Origin: Pseudomonas alkylphenolica | Lineage (GTDB): Bacteria; Pseudomonadota; Gammaproteobacteria; Pseudomonadales; Pseudomonadaceae | Direction: 5' to 3' | DNA: 64,000 bases | Assembly: GCF_004025535.1 (NCBI RefSeq) | Contig: NZ_QJRG01000042.1 | Coordinates: 186,001 to 250,000 of the forward strand | In this document: in pieces, positions 8,754-17,746 of the stretch | How the letters are laid out: each line of letters opens with the position of its first letter | Numbering within the stretch: position 1 is the stretch's first letter | Program-made: the position numbers and the translations under genes | Notes under the pieces: generated by a model | What the model saw: only the letters and a program-made list of their open reading frames with translations | Told to the model about the DNA's origin: nothing | The model's database searches: none

Positions 8754-9668
8754 GTGATCCAGCTCCACGATGTCGATCTGAAGCTCCTCAGGGTATTCAC
8801 CACCATTGTCCGCTGCGGGGGCTTTTCAGCCGCACAGGCCGCCCTCAATGCCGGTCAGTCGACCATCAGCGAACAGATGACGCACCTGGAGACCCGCCTC
8901 GGGGTCAAGCTCTGCCAGCGCGGGCGCAGTGGCTTTCGCCTCACCGAGCAAGGCGTGGCCATCCACGAAGCGACGCTGCGCCTGCTGAGTGCGGTGGAGA
9001 ATTTCTGCATGGACGCCGACGTGCTCAAGCAGCACATCAGCGGCAAGCTCAACCTCGGCATCATCGACTCGACCCTGACCGACCCGGACTCGCCCCTGCC
9101 CCGCACCACCCAACGCTTTGTCTCACGCGGCCACGACGCCCACCTGCACATCTACATCGGTGCCCCGGCAGAACTGGAAGAACGCGTGCTCGATGGCCGC
9201 CTGCACCTGGCCATCGGTCATTTTCCGCTGCACGTGCCGGGGCTGTCCTACCTGCCGCTCTACAATGAAGCCCTTGGGCTGTACTGCGGGCGCCGCCATC
9301 CGCTGTACGCCAGCAAGGCATCGAACGGGCGCTTGCTTGAGGAAGTGCGCGCCTGCCGCCTGGTGGTGCGTGGCTACATGAACCAGTACGACCTGGAACA
9401 ACTGGGCATGACCAAGGCCGCAGCCACCGTGGAAAACATCGAGGCGGCAGCGATTCTGATCATTTCCGGTGCCTACGTCGGTTTTCTGCCGGTGCATTTT
9501 GCCGAGCAGTGGGTCAAGACCGGTGACATGCGCCGCCTGGGCGCCAGCACCCTGGACCTGACCTCCCCCTTCGATGTCATCACCCGCCGTGGCGTGTCGC
9601 CGCCACCAATCCTGCACGCGTTCCTCGAAGACCTCGCCGCCTGCACGCTTGCGCCTGTGCTGGTTTGA
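8754..9668 (+). CDS. LysR-type transcriptional regulator of the ureohydrolase operon
   Basis: This 304-residue regulator has an N-terminal winged HTH (about residues 6-65, with STISEQMTHLETRLGVKLCQR) and a periplasmic-binding-like effector domain from about residue 90. I place the start at GTG 8754 because GGGAGG ends 5 bases before it; an upstream GTG at 8730 has no such site. It is divergent from the ureohydrolase operon with a shared 300-base intergenic region, the usual layout for a LysR activator and its target. The effector is probably the operon's substrate or a product (inference). Confidence 0.85.
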   Translation: MIQLHDVDLKLLRVFTTIVRCGGFSAAQAALNAGQSTISEQMTHLETRLGVKLCQRGRSGFRLTEQGVAIHEATLRLLSAVENFCMDADVLKQHISGKLNLGIIDSTLTDPDSPLPRTTQRFVSRGHDAHLHIYIGAPAELEERVLDGRLHLAIGHFPLHVPGLSYLPLYNEALGLYCGRRHPLYASKASNGRLLEEVRACRLVVRGYMNQYDLEQLGMTKAAATVENIEAAAILIISGAYVGFLPVHFAEQWVKTGDMRRLGASTLDLTSPFDVITRRGVSPPPILHAFLEDLAACTLAPVLV

Positions 9669-9726
9669 ACCAGGCGCAGTAGCCACAGGGCACCGGTCCT
9701 CCCCGACGCCCTGAACGTATCGGTAA

Positions 9727-10014
9727 TCAGGCGTTCGTCTGGCTAAGCGTTGCCCCCAGCAACGGCCCGATGTCTGTATCGGTCATCGCCGCAAACACTT
9801 CCATGGTCATCAGATCGCTCCAGTCCAGCACCCATTTTTGTACCAGCGCCAGGTCATCGGTTTCGACCACGCCAAAGCCCTGCTGGTGACCAACGGCATG
9901 CCAGCGACCGAGCACCTTGAGGTTTGCCGGGGGGGCACCGCCGGTCTTGAGGAAGCGGGCAATGGCGGCGTTGCGGGTTTGCGGGGTAAATGACCAGTGG
10001 ATGATAAACAACAT
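9727..10014 (-). CDS. DUF3303 domain protein
   Basis: This 95-residue protein opens MLFIIHWSFTPQTRNAAIAR and contains LKVLGRWHAVGHQQGFGVVE, the pattern of the DUF3303 family of small ferredoxin-fold-like proteins. The start at 10014 is supported by GGGAGG upstream. It has no signal peptide or membrane segment. Function is unknown; the related dimeric alpha-beta barrel fold suggests ligand or heme binding at most. It stands alone and is convergent with the LysR gene. Confidence 0.7.
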   Translation of the reverse strand: MLFIIHWSFTPQTRNAAIARFLKTGGAPPANLKVLGRWHAVGHQQGFGVVETDDLALVQKWVLDWSDLMTMEVFAAMTDTDIGPLLGATLSQTNA

Positions 10015-10285
10015 GAGGCACCTCCCAGTCGGGATCGGCACCTGTTCGCCACGCCCGGCTGCAGGGCGCCGAGGCCGCAGACGGGCGACTGCCATCAAGG
10101 TGTGCGTGTGCCCTGCCGACTACAGCGCAATGCAAGGCTTCAACCTATTAGGCATAGCAGAAAGTCGGGCATTGCGACGTCCCTGATCACGCGCCGAAAA
10201 AGGCGCTGAAAGGTTTAACTGCCCACAGGAAAAAACCCGCGCGAGCGCTTACAATCGGGCATCTTTCCCACGCATCAGGCTGGCT

Positions 10286-11455
10286 ATGGCGCTTGACCCT
10301 CCCACAATGCTCACCCTCTCGGTTGCCCTGGCAGCGGCAGCGTCCCTGTACCTGGCGATCGAGTGGCGCAGTATCCGCGAACCCTCACTGCTGTTCTGGA
10401 GTGCAGGCTTTGCCACTATCAGCATCGGCTCGACCCTGGCCCTGCTGCGCATCAGCGGCCTGCTGCTGATCGGTATCTGGTTCGCCAACGGCCTGCTGGT
10501 GCTGGCCCACTGGCTGTTCCTGATGGGCGTGGCGCGCTTTACCCAGAAACGCCTGTCACCCGCCTGGTACCTGGTATTTGCCGCCTGGGGCGCCCTGCTG
10601 CTGTTACCTGAGGGCCCGTGGTGGTCCAAGGTCATGATGCTGGCCAACTCGCTGCTGGTTGCTGTACTGACGCTCAGGGCCAGTTTGCTGCTGCGCCCAC
10701 ACGGCAAGTCACTGAGCGTCGGCGCCGGGCAGCTGCGTTATGTGTTGCTGGCCCACGGCCTGTTCTACCTGGTCAAGACCCTGGTGGCGGTGGTGCCGGG
10801 CACGTTGGTCAACCTGGCGGCGTTTCAGGGCGAAATCATCCAGATTTCCCTGGTCGAAGGCACCATGGCGATCATGCTCATCGCCTTGTCAATGACCGGT
10901 ACCGAGCGCCACCGCCGCGAAGCCCGTATCGCCCGGCTGGCGGCGCGCGACCCACTGACCGCCCTGTACAACCGGCGCGCGCTGGAAGTGCGCGCGCCGC
11001 GCCTGCTCGAGGGCGTTTCCAGTTCACGACCGGGCGCACTGCTGCTGATCGATATCGACAATTTCAAAGGGGTCAACGACCTGCACGGCCACGCCGCGGG
11101 TGACCGCCTGCTGATTACCCTGAGCGAGATGATTCGTACCCATCTGCCCGAGGGCGCACTGGCAGCCAGGCTCGGTGGTGACGAGTTCGTCATCCTCCTG
11201 AGCAACGCCTCGGGGGAGCGGGTGATGACACTGGCCACTGCCCTGCGCGAACAGTTCCAGCAGGCCGCCGCCCAGGCATTTACCACCCCCGAGGCGGTAA
11301 CCCTGAGCGTCGGCGCGACCCTGTTCGACCAGCCGCCAGCGAGCCTGGCGGCGTTGATCGAACAAGGCGATGCGGCGCTTTACGATTCCAAGCGTGGCGG
11401 GCGCGACAGCATCCGCCTGGTCGATCGTACGTTCCTGAACAGTGTCAGTTGCTAA
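10286..11455 (+). CDS. Membrane-anchored diguanylate cyclase (GGDEF)
   Basis: This 389-residue protein has about 6-7 membrane segments (residues 7-205) followed by a GGDEF domain. The domain has DPLTALYNRRAL at 222-233, IDIDNFKGVNDLHGHAAGD at 255-273 and the intact active-site loop GGDEF at 297-301. It should make c-di-GMP from two GTP at the inner membrane. The residues five positions before GGDEF read PEGA rather than RxxD, so the product-inhibition I-site is absent. No EAL domain is present. The input signal read by the membrane domain is unknown. Confidence 0.9.
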   Translation: MALDPPTMLTLSVALAAAASLYLAIEWRSIREPSLLFWSAGFATISIGSTLALLRISGLLLIGIWFANGLLVLAHWLFLMGVARFTQKRLSPAWYLVFAAWGALLLLPEGPWWSKVMMLANSLLVAVLTLRASLLLRPHGKSLSVGAGQLRYVLLAHGLFYLVKTLVAVVPGTLVNLAAFQGEIIQISLVEGTMAIMLIALSMTGTERHRREARIARLAARDPLTALYNRRALEVRAPRLLEGVSSSRPGALLLIDIDNFKGVNDLHGHAAGDRLLITLSEMIRTHLPEGALAARLGGDEFVILLSNASGERVMTLATALREQFQQAAAQAFTTPEAVTLSVGATLFDQPPASLAALIEQGDAALYDSKRGGRDSIRLVDRTFLNSVSC

Positions 11456-11458
11456 GTG

Positions 11459-12085
11459 CTACGCCACAGGCAAGCCGCTTTGCAGCACCAGCACACACCC
11501 CAGCCCGATGAGGATGGTGCCGCTTACCCACGGCACCATGCGCTGCAGGCCCGGTGCCGATAATGGCCCCAGCAGCAGCGACGCGCCCAGCACCGCCGCC
11601 ACGTCAGCCAGGGAAAACACCAGGTTGACGAAGCTGCCCAGCAGCAGAAACTGCAGCCACACCGGCGCGCTGCTGGTTGCATCGACAAATTGCGGCAGGA
11701 AGGTCAGGAAGAACAGCGCCGTCTTCGGATTGAGCACCTCCACCACCACGCTGTCGCGCAGCACCCCGGGCTTGTGCAGTGGGTCCGCCGTCAATGGCTT
11801 GTGGCTGTTGACGATCATGCTGCCCCCCAGCCAGATCAGGTAGCCGGCACCGAACAGGCGTATCACCACGAACGCCATGGGCGCGGCCTGCATCAAGGCC
11901 GACAGGCCACACGTAGCGGCAGCAATATGCACGTAGCAGCCCAGGTGAATGCCCAATGCCGCTTTCAAACCCGCACTGCGACCATGGGTAAGGGTCTGGC
12001 TGGTCATGTACAAAATGGCGGGGCCGGGCATGCAGGCAAACGCCAGGGTGGCGATGGCGAAAGGAATCCAGAGGTGGGCAGACAT
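11459..12085 (-). CDS. LysE/RhtB-family amino acid exporter
   Basis: This 208-residue membrane protein has six hydrophobic segments and the LysE family pattern FACMPGPAILYMTSQTLTHG near the N-terminus and VLNPKTALFFLTFLPQF near residue 120. Family members export amino acids or related metabolites. I use ATG 12085; the frame runs open further upstream, but only this start begins the family alignment (MSAHLWIPF). Its stop lies 3 bases from the stop of the convergent diguanylate cyclase gene. The exported substrate is unknown. Confidence 0.85.
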   Translation of the reverse strand: MSAHLWIPFAIATLAFACMPGPAILYMTSQTLTHGRSAGLKAALGIHLGCYVHIAAATCGLSALMQAAPMAFVVIRLFGAGYLIWLGGSMIVNSHKPLTADPLHKPGVLRDSVVVEVLNPKTALFFLTFLPQFVDATSSAPVWLQFLLLGSFVNLVFSLADVAAVLGASLLLGPLSAPGLQRMVPWVSGTILIGLGCVLVLQSGLPVA

Positions 12086-12271
12086 GGGGATGCTCTTCCA
12101 ATGAGGGGCGCTTGGGGTCCGGGTCTGGAAGACGCTGAGGGAAGTTGCCGGGTGGATCTGCAAGCAGCGCAATACCAGGGCTGCAGGTTAGGGCCGGGGC
12201 GGGACGGAGGAAATACGACAGTTGCCGTATTTTAACCTGTACGCGTTACGCAGGATGCTGACGGCACAGGA

Positions 12272-12925
12272 TCAGGCACTCGGCAGGCCGAGCCGGACAA
12301 CATAAGCCGCCAGTTCCGCAGTGTTGTGCAGATCAAGCTTGCGCATCAGGTTTTCCCGGTGTTTGCGTACGGTAAACGCGCTGATGCAAAAGCGCCCGGC
12401 GATCTCCGTGCTGCTCGCGCCCTGGGCGATCAGGGCGAGGATCTGGCGCTCGCGCGCGGTCAGCTCGGCATTGACGATCAGGTCTGATTGCGGGGTGCTG
12501 GAACCATGGCCATCGACCACATAACGCACGGCAACCGCCAGGTAGAGACGGTTCTGGGCAACGGCGTCGAGGGCGGCGAACAGTTCCTGGCTGTCATCGG
12601 TTTTCGAGATGTAGGCATGTACGCCCGCATCGAGCACGCCGCGAATGGTGCTCAGGTCGATGTTGGCGGTGAGTACGATAATTTTCAGGGCGGGAAAATC
12701 GCGCCGCAGCTCACGAATGAATGCCAACCGGTTGACCCCCGGCATGCCCAGATCGAGCAGCAACACATCAATCGGCTGCTGCGCCAGCACCGTAAGAATC
12801 GCTTCGCTGTGGGCCGCTTCACCGACCACCTCGAGATCGTCGCGGGTCGAGAGGAGGAACTTCAGGCCGTCACGCACGATGCTATGATCGTCGGCGATCA
12901 ACACCTTGAGGCGATTAACTTCCAT
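12272..12925 (-). CDS. NarL/LuxR-type response regulator
   Basis: This 217-residue protein has a receiver domain (about 6-122; phospho-acceptor D58 in LLLDLGMPG, acidic pair ADD at 11-13, and K108 in the TD loop) and a C-terminal LuxR HTH (about 153-215, LTARERQILALIAQGASSTEIAG). It is divergent from a hybrid kinase with only 29 bases between the two start codons, so the two are very likely partners. Promoters for one or both must lie inside the neighbouring coding sequence. Confidence 0.9.
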   Translation of the reverse strand: MEVNRLKVLIADDHSIVRDGLKFLLSTRDDLEVVGEAAHSEAILTVLAQQPIDVLLLDLGMPGVNRLAFIRELRRDFPALKIIVLTANIDLSTIRGVLDAGVHAYISKTDDSQELFAALDAVAQNRLYLAVAVRYVVDGHGSSTPQSDLIVNAELTARERQILALIAQGASSTEIAGRFCISAFTVRKHRENLMRKLDLHNTAELAAYVVRLGLPSA

Positions 12926-12954
12926 GTCATTTGCTCTTCTTTTGAGATGTCGCC

Positions 12955-14694
12955 ATGCCTGAGGTTATCCAGCGCAAGTACTTTGTCGACCTGTTGTTTC
13001 GCCAGTCTTACGCGGTGTTGTTCGCCAACTTCGTGATCCCCTTGCCGGTCGCGTACATCTTTCGCGACGCCCTGCCATTGGCCGGGATCGTTGGCTGGAT
13101 CCTGGCCATGTACGCGCTGACGCTGTGCCGGGTGCTGCACGCGAAGCACTACTTCAGTCAGTCCGCCTCGCGCGTGGAGCATCCGCAGACCTGGGGCTGG
13201 CACGCCGCTGTGCTGTCGTGGCTGGCCAGCCTGCTCTGGGGCCTGGTCGGCTGGGTGGGCTTTGCCACCGGCGATCCGCAGCTGCAGGCCTTTACCGCCG
13301 TGGTGCTGACCGGGCTTGTCTGCGGCGCGGTACCGTCACTGTCGGCGTTCCCTGCGGCCTATGCCGGCTCGCTGGTGGCCATGCTGGCGCCGCTCACTTT
13401 ACAGTGTCTGCTGGGCGCCGGGGAGACGTACACCACGTATTTGTTCTTTCTGGCTTGCCTCGCCGGAGTCAACCTGTACTACAGCCGGATCACCTACCGC
13501 ACGCTGTACGAGACGATCCGCCTGCGCCTGGAGAATGTCGACCTGGTCGCTCGCCTGGAACAGGAGCGTGATCGGGCCCAGGCCGCCGACCAGGCCAAGT
13601 CGCGGTTTCTGGCAGCCGCCAGTCACGACCTGCGCCAACCCATCCATGCCTTGAGCCTGTTCGTTGCCGGGCTTGCCGCGCTGGCCGAACGCGGCGACGT
13701 CGCAGCCCACAAGGCCCGCGATGTGGCAGCGCGCCTGGGTACGGTGATCGGTAATCTCGGTGGGCTGCTCAATGGCCTGCTGGACATCTCGCGCCTGGAC
13801 GCCGGCGTGGTCAGCGTCAACCGCGAATCGGTGTCGGTGCAGCGCCTGTTTGCCGACCTTGGCGACGAATTCGCGCCGACTGCACGCGCACGGGATCTGC
13901 ATTGGCGCATACGCCAGAGCCGGTTGTGGCTCGATACCGACCCGGTGCTGCTCAAGCGGATCCTCGACAACCTGCTGGCCAACGCCTTTCGCTATACCGA
14001 GAACGGCGGCGTGTTGCTCGGTTGCCGACGACGCGGCCGGCACCTGGAAATCCAGGTCATCGATAGCGGTCCCGGTATTGGCGAGGCCTTTCGCGAGCAG
14101 ATTTTCGATGAGTTCGTGCAGTTGCATAATCCCCAGCGCGATCGCAGCCAGGGGCTTGGCCTGGGGCTGGCGATTGTGCGGCATACTGCACGGCTGCTGG
14201 GCCATGAACTGCGCATGGAGTCGGTGCCGGGCCGGGGCTCGTGCTTTTGCATCCGGGTGCCGATTACCACGCCTGCGGCATCCCGGCATCTCACGGCGCC
14301 AAGCGGGCCGGGCAGTGCCTTGGGCATTCTGATCATCGATGACGACAGCACCGTGCTCGACGCCTTGAACCAGTTGCTGGAGACCTGGGGCCACCGGGTG
14401 TATGCCGGCGCCTCGGTTCAGGAAGCCTGCGCCCGCCATGGCGAAGCTGCGGCCGTGGGCCCGGCGCCGGTGCACATGATCCTCAGCGACTTTCGCCTGC
14501 TGGGCATGAACGGCCTGCAGGCGATTGCCCAGGCGCGTAAGTACCTGGGTGCCGAGGTGCCGGCGATGATCATCACCGCCGACACCTCCGGGGCTTGCCA
14601 TGAGGCGACGGCGGCGGGTGAGTTTCGCGTGCTGCAAAAGCCGCTGGATGCGGTGCTGCTATCGGAGAGCCTTGAGACCTGCCTGGGACGATGA
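12955..14694 (+). CDS. Hybrid sensor histidine kinase/response regulator
   Basis: This 579-residue inner-membrane kinase has about six membrane segments (residues 20-172), a short coiled coil and a HisKA domain with H224 in AAASHDLRQPIHAL. An HATPase domain follows (N-box LDNLLANAFRYTENG near 337, G1 DSGPGIG at 370-376, G2 GLGLGLAIV at 400-408), then a C-terminal receiver with D512 in LSDFRLLGMNG. The SHDLRQP form of the H-box is typical of NahK-like hybrid kinases in pseudomonads. The partner is probably the divergent LuxR-type regulator. The membrane sensor region gives no clue to the signal. Confidence 0.9.
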   Translation: MPEVIQRKYFVDLLFRQSYAVLFANFVIPLPVAYIFRDALPLAGIVGWILAMYALTLCRVLHAKHYFSQSASRVEHPQTWGWHAAVLSWLASLLWGLVGWVGFATGDPQLQAFTAVVLTGLVCGAVPSLSAFPAAYAGSLVAMLAPLTLQCLLGAGETYTTYLFFLACLAGVNLYYSRITYRTLYETIRLRLENVDLVARLEQERDRAQAADQAKSRFLAAASHDLRQPIHALSLFVAGLAALAERGDVAAHKARDVAARLGTVIGNLGGLLNGLLDISRLDAGVVSVNRESVSVQRLFADLGDEFAPTARARDLHWRIRQSRLWLDTDPVLLKRILDNLLANAFRYTENGGVLLGCRRRGRHLEIQVIDSGPGIGEAFREQIFDEFVQLHNPQRDRSQGLGLGLAIVRHTARLLGHELRMESVPGRGSCFCIRVPITTPAASRHLTAPSGPGSALGILIIDDDSTVLDALNQLLETWGHRVYAGASVQEACARHGEAAAVGPAPVHMILSDFRLLGMNGLQAIAQARKYLGAEVPAMIITADTSGACHEATAAGEFRVLQKPLDAVLLSESLETCLGR

Positions 14695-14824
14695 CGAGAC
14701 AGTGCGCTGATCCGCTTACGCAAAGCAGTGCCGTTTATCGGCCAGCGCCCCCCGTTCAACCGAGCCTGTCGAATCCACTGCGCTCCGGACGACCATAGAT
14801 ACATTCACCCGCCGGAGCGTCATC

Positions 14825-15547
14825 ATGGACAACTACCGCAACCCGCACGTGGTCTCCCGCAGCGAATGGCTCAGCGCTCGCCGGCAGTTGCTGCTGCACG
14901 AAAAAGCCCTGACCCATCAACGCGACGAACTCAGCAGAGCCCGGCGCGCCCTGCCCTGGGTCCGCATCGACCAGAACTACAGCTTTGAAAGTGCCCAGGG
15001 CCCACTGAGCCTGGCCGACCTGTTTGCCGGGCGCAGCCAGTTGCTGGTCTACCACTTCATGTTCGCCGAGGGCTGGACGGAAGGCTGCGGTGGCTGCTCG
15101 TTCCTCGCCGACCACTTCGATGGCGCCAACCTGCACCTGGCCCATCACGATGTCTCGCTGGTCGCCGTCTCCCGCGCGCCCTTTGCCCAGTTCCAGGCAT
15201 TCAAACAACGCATGGGCTGGAAATTCCCCTGGGTGTCGTCCCACGGCACCCGCTTCAACCAGGAGTTCGGCGTCAGCGTCAGCAATGACGGTAACAGTCA
15301 GTACAATTACGAGCCCTACGCGGGCGACGAATCCGAACTGCCTGGGCTTAGCGTGTTCTACCGCGATGCCGACGGCACCCTCTTCCACACCTACTCAAGC
15401 TACGCCCGTGGCCTGGATATTCTGGTCGGCGCCTACAATTTCCTCGACCTGATGCCCAAAGGCCGCAACGAAGAAGGCACCATGGACTGGGTACGTCACC
15501 ACGACCGCTACGAAGGCGCCGAGGCGCCCCACTGCTGCCACGAATGA
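14825..15547 (+). CDS. DUF899 thioredoxin-like protein
   Basis: This 240-residue cytoplasmic protein matches the DUF899 family. It has an N-terminal helix with VSRSEWLSARRQLL, then a thioredoxin-like fold with LLVYHFMFAEGWTEGCGGCSF (about residues 73-93), where a C-G-G-C pair occupies the redox-motif position. The tail is rich in His and Cys (HCCHE). The biochemical role is not established. It stands alone between a kinase gene and a convergent membrane protein gene. Confidence 0.75.
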   Translation: MDNYRNPHVVSRSEWLSARRQLLLHEKALTHQRDELSRARRALPWVRIDQNYSFESAQGPLSLADLFAGRSQLLVYHFMFAEGWTEGCGGCSFLADHFDGANLHLAHHDVSLVAVSRAPFAQFQAFKQRMGWKFPWVSSHGTRFNQEFGVSVSNDGNSQYNYEPYAGDESELPGLSVFYRDADGTLFHTYSSYARGLDILVGAYNFLDLMPKGRNEEGTMDWVRHHDRYEGAEAPHCCHE

Positions 15548-15559
15548 AATGAACAAGGC

Positions 15560-16702
15560 TCAAAAGTACTTGAGCCAGGCGATATCCCGACGCTGCTGTT
15601 TCAGTGCCGCGAACCAGCGCGTCGGGTAAAACAGCAGTACCGCCAGCAGCGCACTGCACAGCCACACCGTGCCGATGTAATCGAAACCGAAATAGTCACC
15701 CTGGTTCAGCCCCCACAGTGCCACGGCGATCAGGTACAGCGCCTTGAGGACGTACAGGTGCAACAGGTAAAAAAACATCGGCGCCGCACCGAACAGCGCC
15801 AGCAGCGCCACCCAGCGCCGTGCCTGGTAACGTTCCAGTGCGGCCAGCAACAGCAGGCAGCCGCCCAGGGTGGGCAGCAGGAACATCAGTGAAGGCGGGT
15901 ATTTGCGGGCACTGAGGAAACTCATGGCCGTACGCAGGCCATCGCCCGTACTGACCCAGGGCTGTTCGCCATAACCATTGAGGCAACGCAAAGCGACAAA
16001 CGCCAGCAGCAGCCCGACGCCCCATCCGGTCAACAGCACCGCGCGCCGCACCGGGGTTGTGCCGCGGGCGAACCAGGGGCCGGCGCCCCAACCGAGCAGG
16101 ATCACACCGATCCACGGCAGCACCGGGTAAGTCGTGCGCGCACGCACTTCACCGCCCAGGTCGATGAACTCGCGCTGGTGCAACATCGCCCAGGGCGCAA
16201 ACCATGGCGACTCCGGGGTCAACACCAGCGGATCAAGCAAGTTGTGTCCGGCGACGATCAAAGCGCCGAGCCCCAGCAGCACTGCACGCGGCAGGTGCAC
16301 AGCGCCGGCCAGCACGATCATGCAGATGCCGATGCACCAGATCACCTGCAACCACAAGGTTGGCCCCAGCAGGGTGCCGTTCCAGGCCAGGTTGACCAGG
16401 GTCAGCTCCAGCAGCACCAGGAACAGCCCGCGCTTGAGTAGAAATAGAGAGGTGTCGCGGCGGCTGTTCTTCTGGCTGTAGAGCCAGGCAGACAACCCGG
16501 TCAGAAAGATGAACACCGGCGCGCACAAAGCGCTGAGAAGGCGCGTGAAAAACAGCGCGGGCTCGACGCTCAATGCGTCCATCGGGTCGCTGACCTGGCG
16601 ATGCAGGAAGAACGTCTCGCGCACATGGTCGAGCAACATGAACAGCATCACCAACCCGCGCAGGGCATCGATGGATTGCAGTCGGGCAGGATTGGAGGAC
16701 AT
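15560..16702 (-). CDS. DUF1624/HGSNAT-like membrane protein
   Basis: This 380-residue protein has about ten membrane segments. Its N-terminus RLQSIDALRGLVMLFMLLDHVRETF shows the IDALRG and LDH motifs of the heparan-alpha-glucosaminide N-acetyltransferase catalytic family (DUF1624). Such proteins are thought to move acetyl groups across the membrane to sugars, but bacterial substrates are mostly unknown. I start at ATG 16702; the longer frame adds 21 residues without family similarity. It converges on the DUF899 gene with a 12-base gap. Confidence 0.75.
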   Translation of the reverse strand: MSSNPARLQSIDALRGLVMLFMLLDHVRETFFLHRQVSDPMDALSVEPALFFTRLLSALCAPVFIFLTGLSAWLYSQKNSRRDTSLFLLKRGLFLVLLELTLVNLAWNGTLLGPTLWLQVIWCIGICMIVLAGAVHLPRAVLLGLGALIVAGHNLLDPLVLTPESPWFAPWAMLHQREFIDLGGEVRARTTYPVLPWIGVILLGWGAGPWFARGTTPVRRAVLLTGWGVGLLLAFVALRCLNGYGEQPWVSTGDGLRTAMSFLSARKYPPSLMFLLPTLGGCLLLLAALERYQARRWVALLALFGAAPMFFYLLHLYVLKALYLIAVALWGLNQGDYFGFDYIGTVWLCSALLAVLLFYPTRWFAALKQQRRDIAWLKYF

Positions 16703-16828
16703 GGGAAGCTCACGGCATCTGTAAACGATACAGGATAACATATCATTCTGGCCGCACTGTATCACCGCAAAGCTTTGCCCTACAGTAATACGCGTAATCT
16801 CTCACGCCTCTGTACAAGGTTTGCCTTG

Positions 16829-17746
16829 ATGATCATCCAGCCTCAAAAGCCCTCAATCCGCGTTCTGCTGTTTTCGCTCAGGGGCTCGATCATCCCGGTG
16901 ATCTGGCGCAAGGTGCTGTACACCGTATTGATCAGTTCGGCCGTGGTTGCCACCCACGGCACCCTGTTCGAATACAAAGTGATCCTCACCGCAACGCCAT
17001 TCACGCTCTGGGGCCTGACCCTGGCCATCTTCCTCGGCTTTCGCAATACCGTGGCCTATCAGCGCTTCTGGGAGGCTCGCACGTTGTGGGGCGAGCTGTT
17101 GATCGTCAGCCGCAACCTGACCCGCCAGACCCTGAGCCTGCTGCCGGACCTGGACGCAACCCGGCGCCGTGCCCTGTTCGACCCGTTGATCGGCTTTGCC
17201 TATGTGTTGCGCGACCAGTTGCGCGGCACGCCCCCCAGCGCCGACCAGCAACGCCTGCTCGACAGCCCGACCCGCCAGCAGCTGGACAGCAGCAGCGCCC
17301 CGGCCAGCCGCTTGCTCGGCCTCCTCGGCCAACGCTTCATGGCCCAGGCGCGTGAAGCCGGCGGCGGTGAAGTGGTGCAAGCCAACCTGGACCAGCAACT
17401 CAGTCGACTGTCCTACGTGCTGGGCGGATGCGAGCGTATCAAGAACACGCCCATCCCCTACCCGTACATTCTGATGCTGCACCGGATTGTCCACGTGTAC
17501 TGCTTTCTGCTGCCATTCTGCCTGGTCGACAGCATTGGCTGGTTCACGCCCTTTGCCGTGTGCGTGCTGGCCTACACCTTTTTTGGCCTGGACGCGCTCG
17601 GCGACCAGATTGCCGACCCGTTCGACACCCAGCCCAATGACCTGGCCCTGGACGCGATGTGCCGCAACCTTGAAATTGCCGTGCGCGAGCTGAGCGACGA
17701 AGCCGCGCCGGCACCGCTGCAACCGGTCAAGGGTGTTCTGCTGTGA
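16829..17746 (+). CDS. Bestrophin-family membrane protein (YneE-like)
   Basis: This 305-residue protein begins with a membrane pair (about residues 26-72) and carries the family signature LAIFLGFRNTVAYQRFWEARTLWGELL. A further hydrophobic pair is near 220-250, followed by FGLDALGDQIADPFD. Bacterial bestrophins are homopentameric ion channels; the KpBest homologue conducts cations. The start at 16829 gives the usual family length. Its last 20 bases overlap the 3' end of the convergent YfeH-type gene. Confidence 0.85.
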   Translation: MIIQPQKPSIRVLLFSLRGSIIPVIWRKVLYTVLISSAVVATHGTLFEYKVILTATPFTLWGLTLAIFLGFRNTVAYQRFWEARTLWGELLIVSRNLTRQTLSLLPDLDATRRRALFDPLIGFAYVLRDQLRGTPPSADQQRLLDSPTRQQLDSSSAPASRLLGLLGQRFMAQAREAGGGEVVQANLDQQLSRLSYVLGGCERIKNTPIPYPYILMLHRIVHVYCFLLPFCLVDSIGWFTPFAVCVLAYTFFGLDALGDQIADPFDTQPNDLALDAMCRNLEIAVRELSDEAAPAPLQPVKGVLL

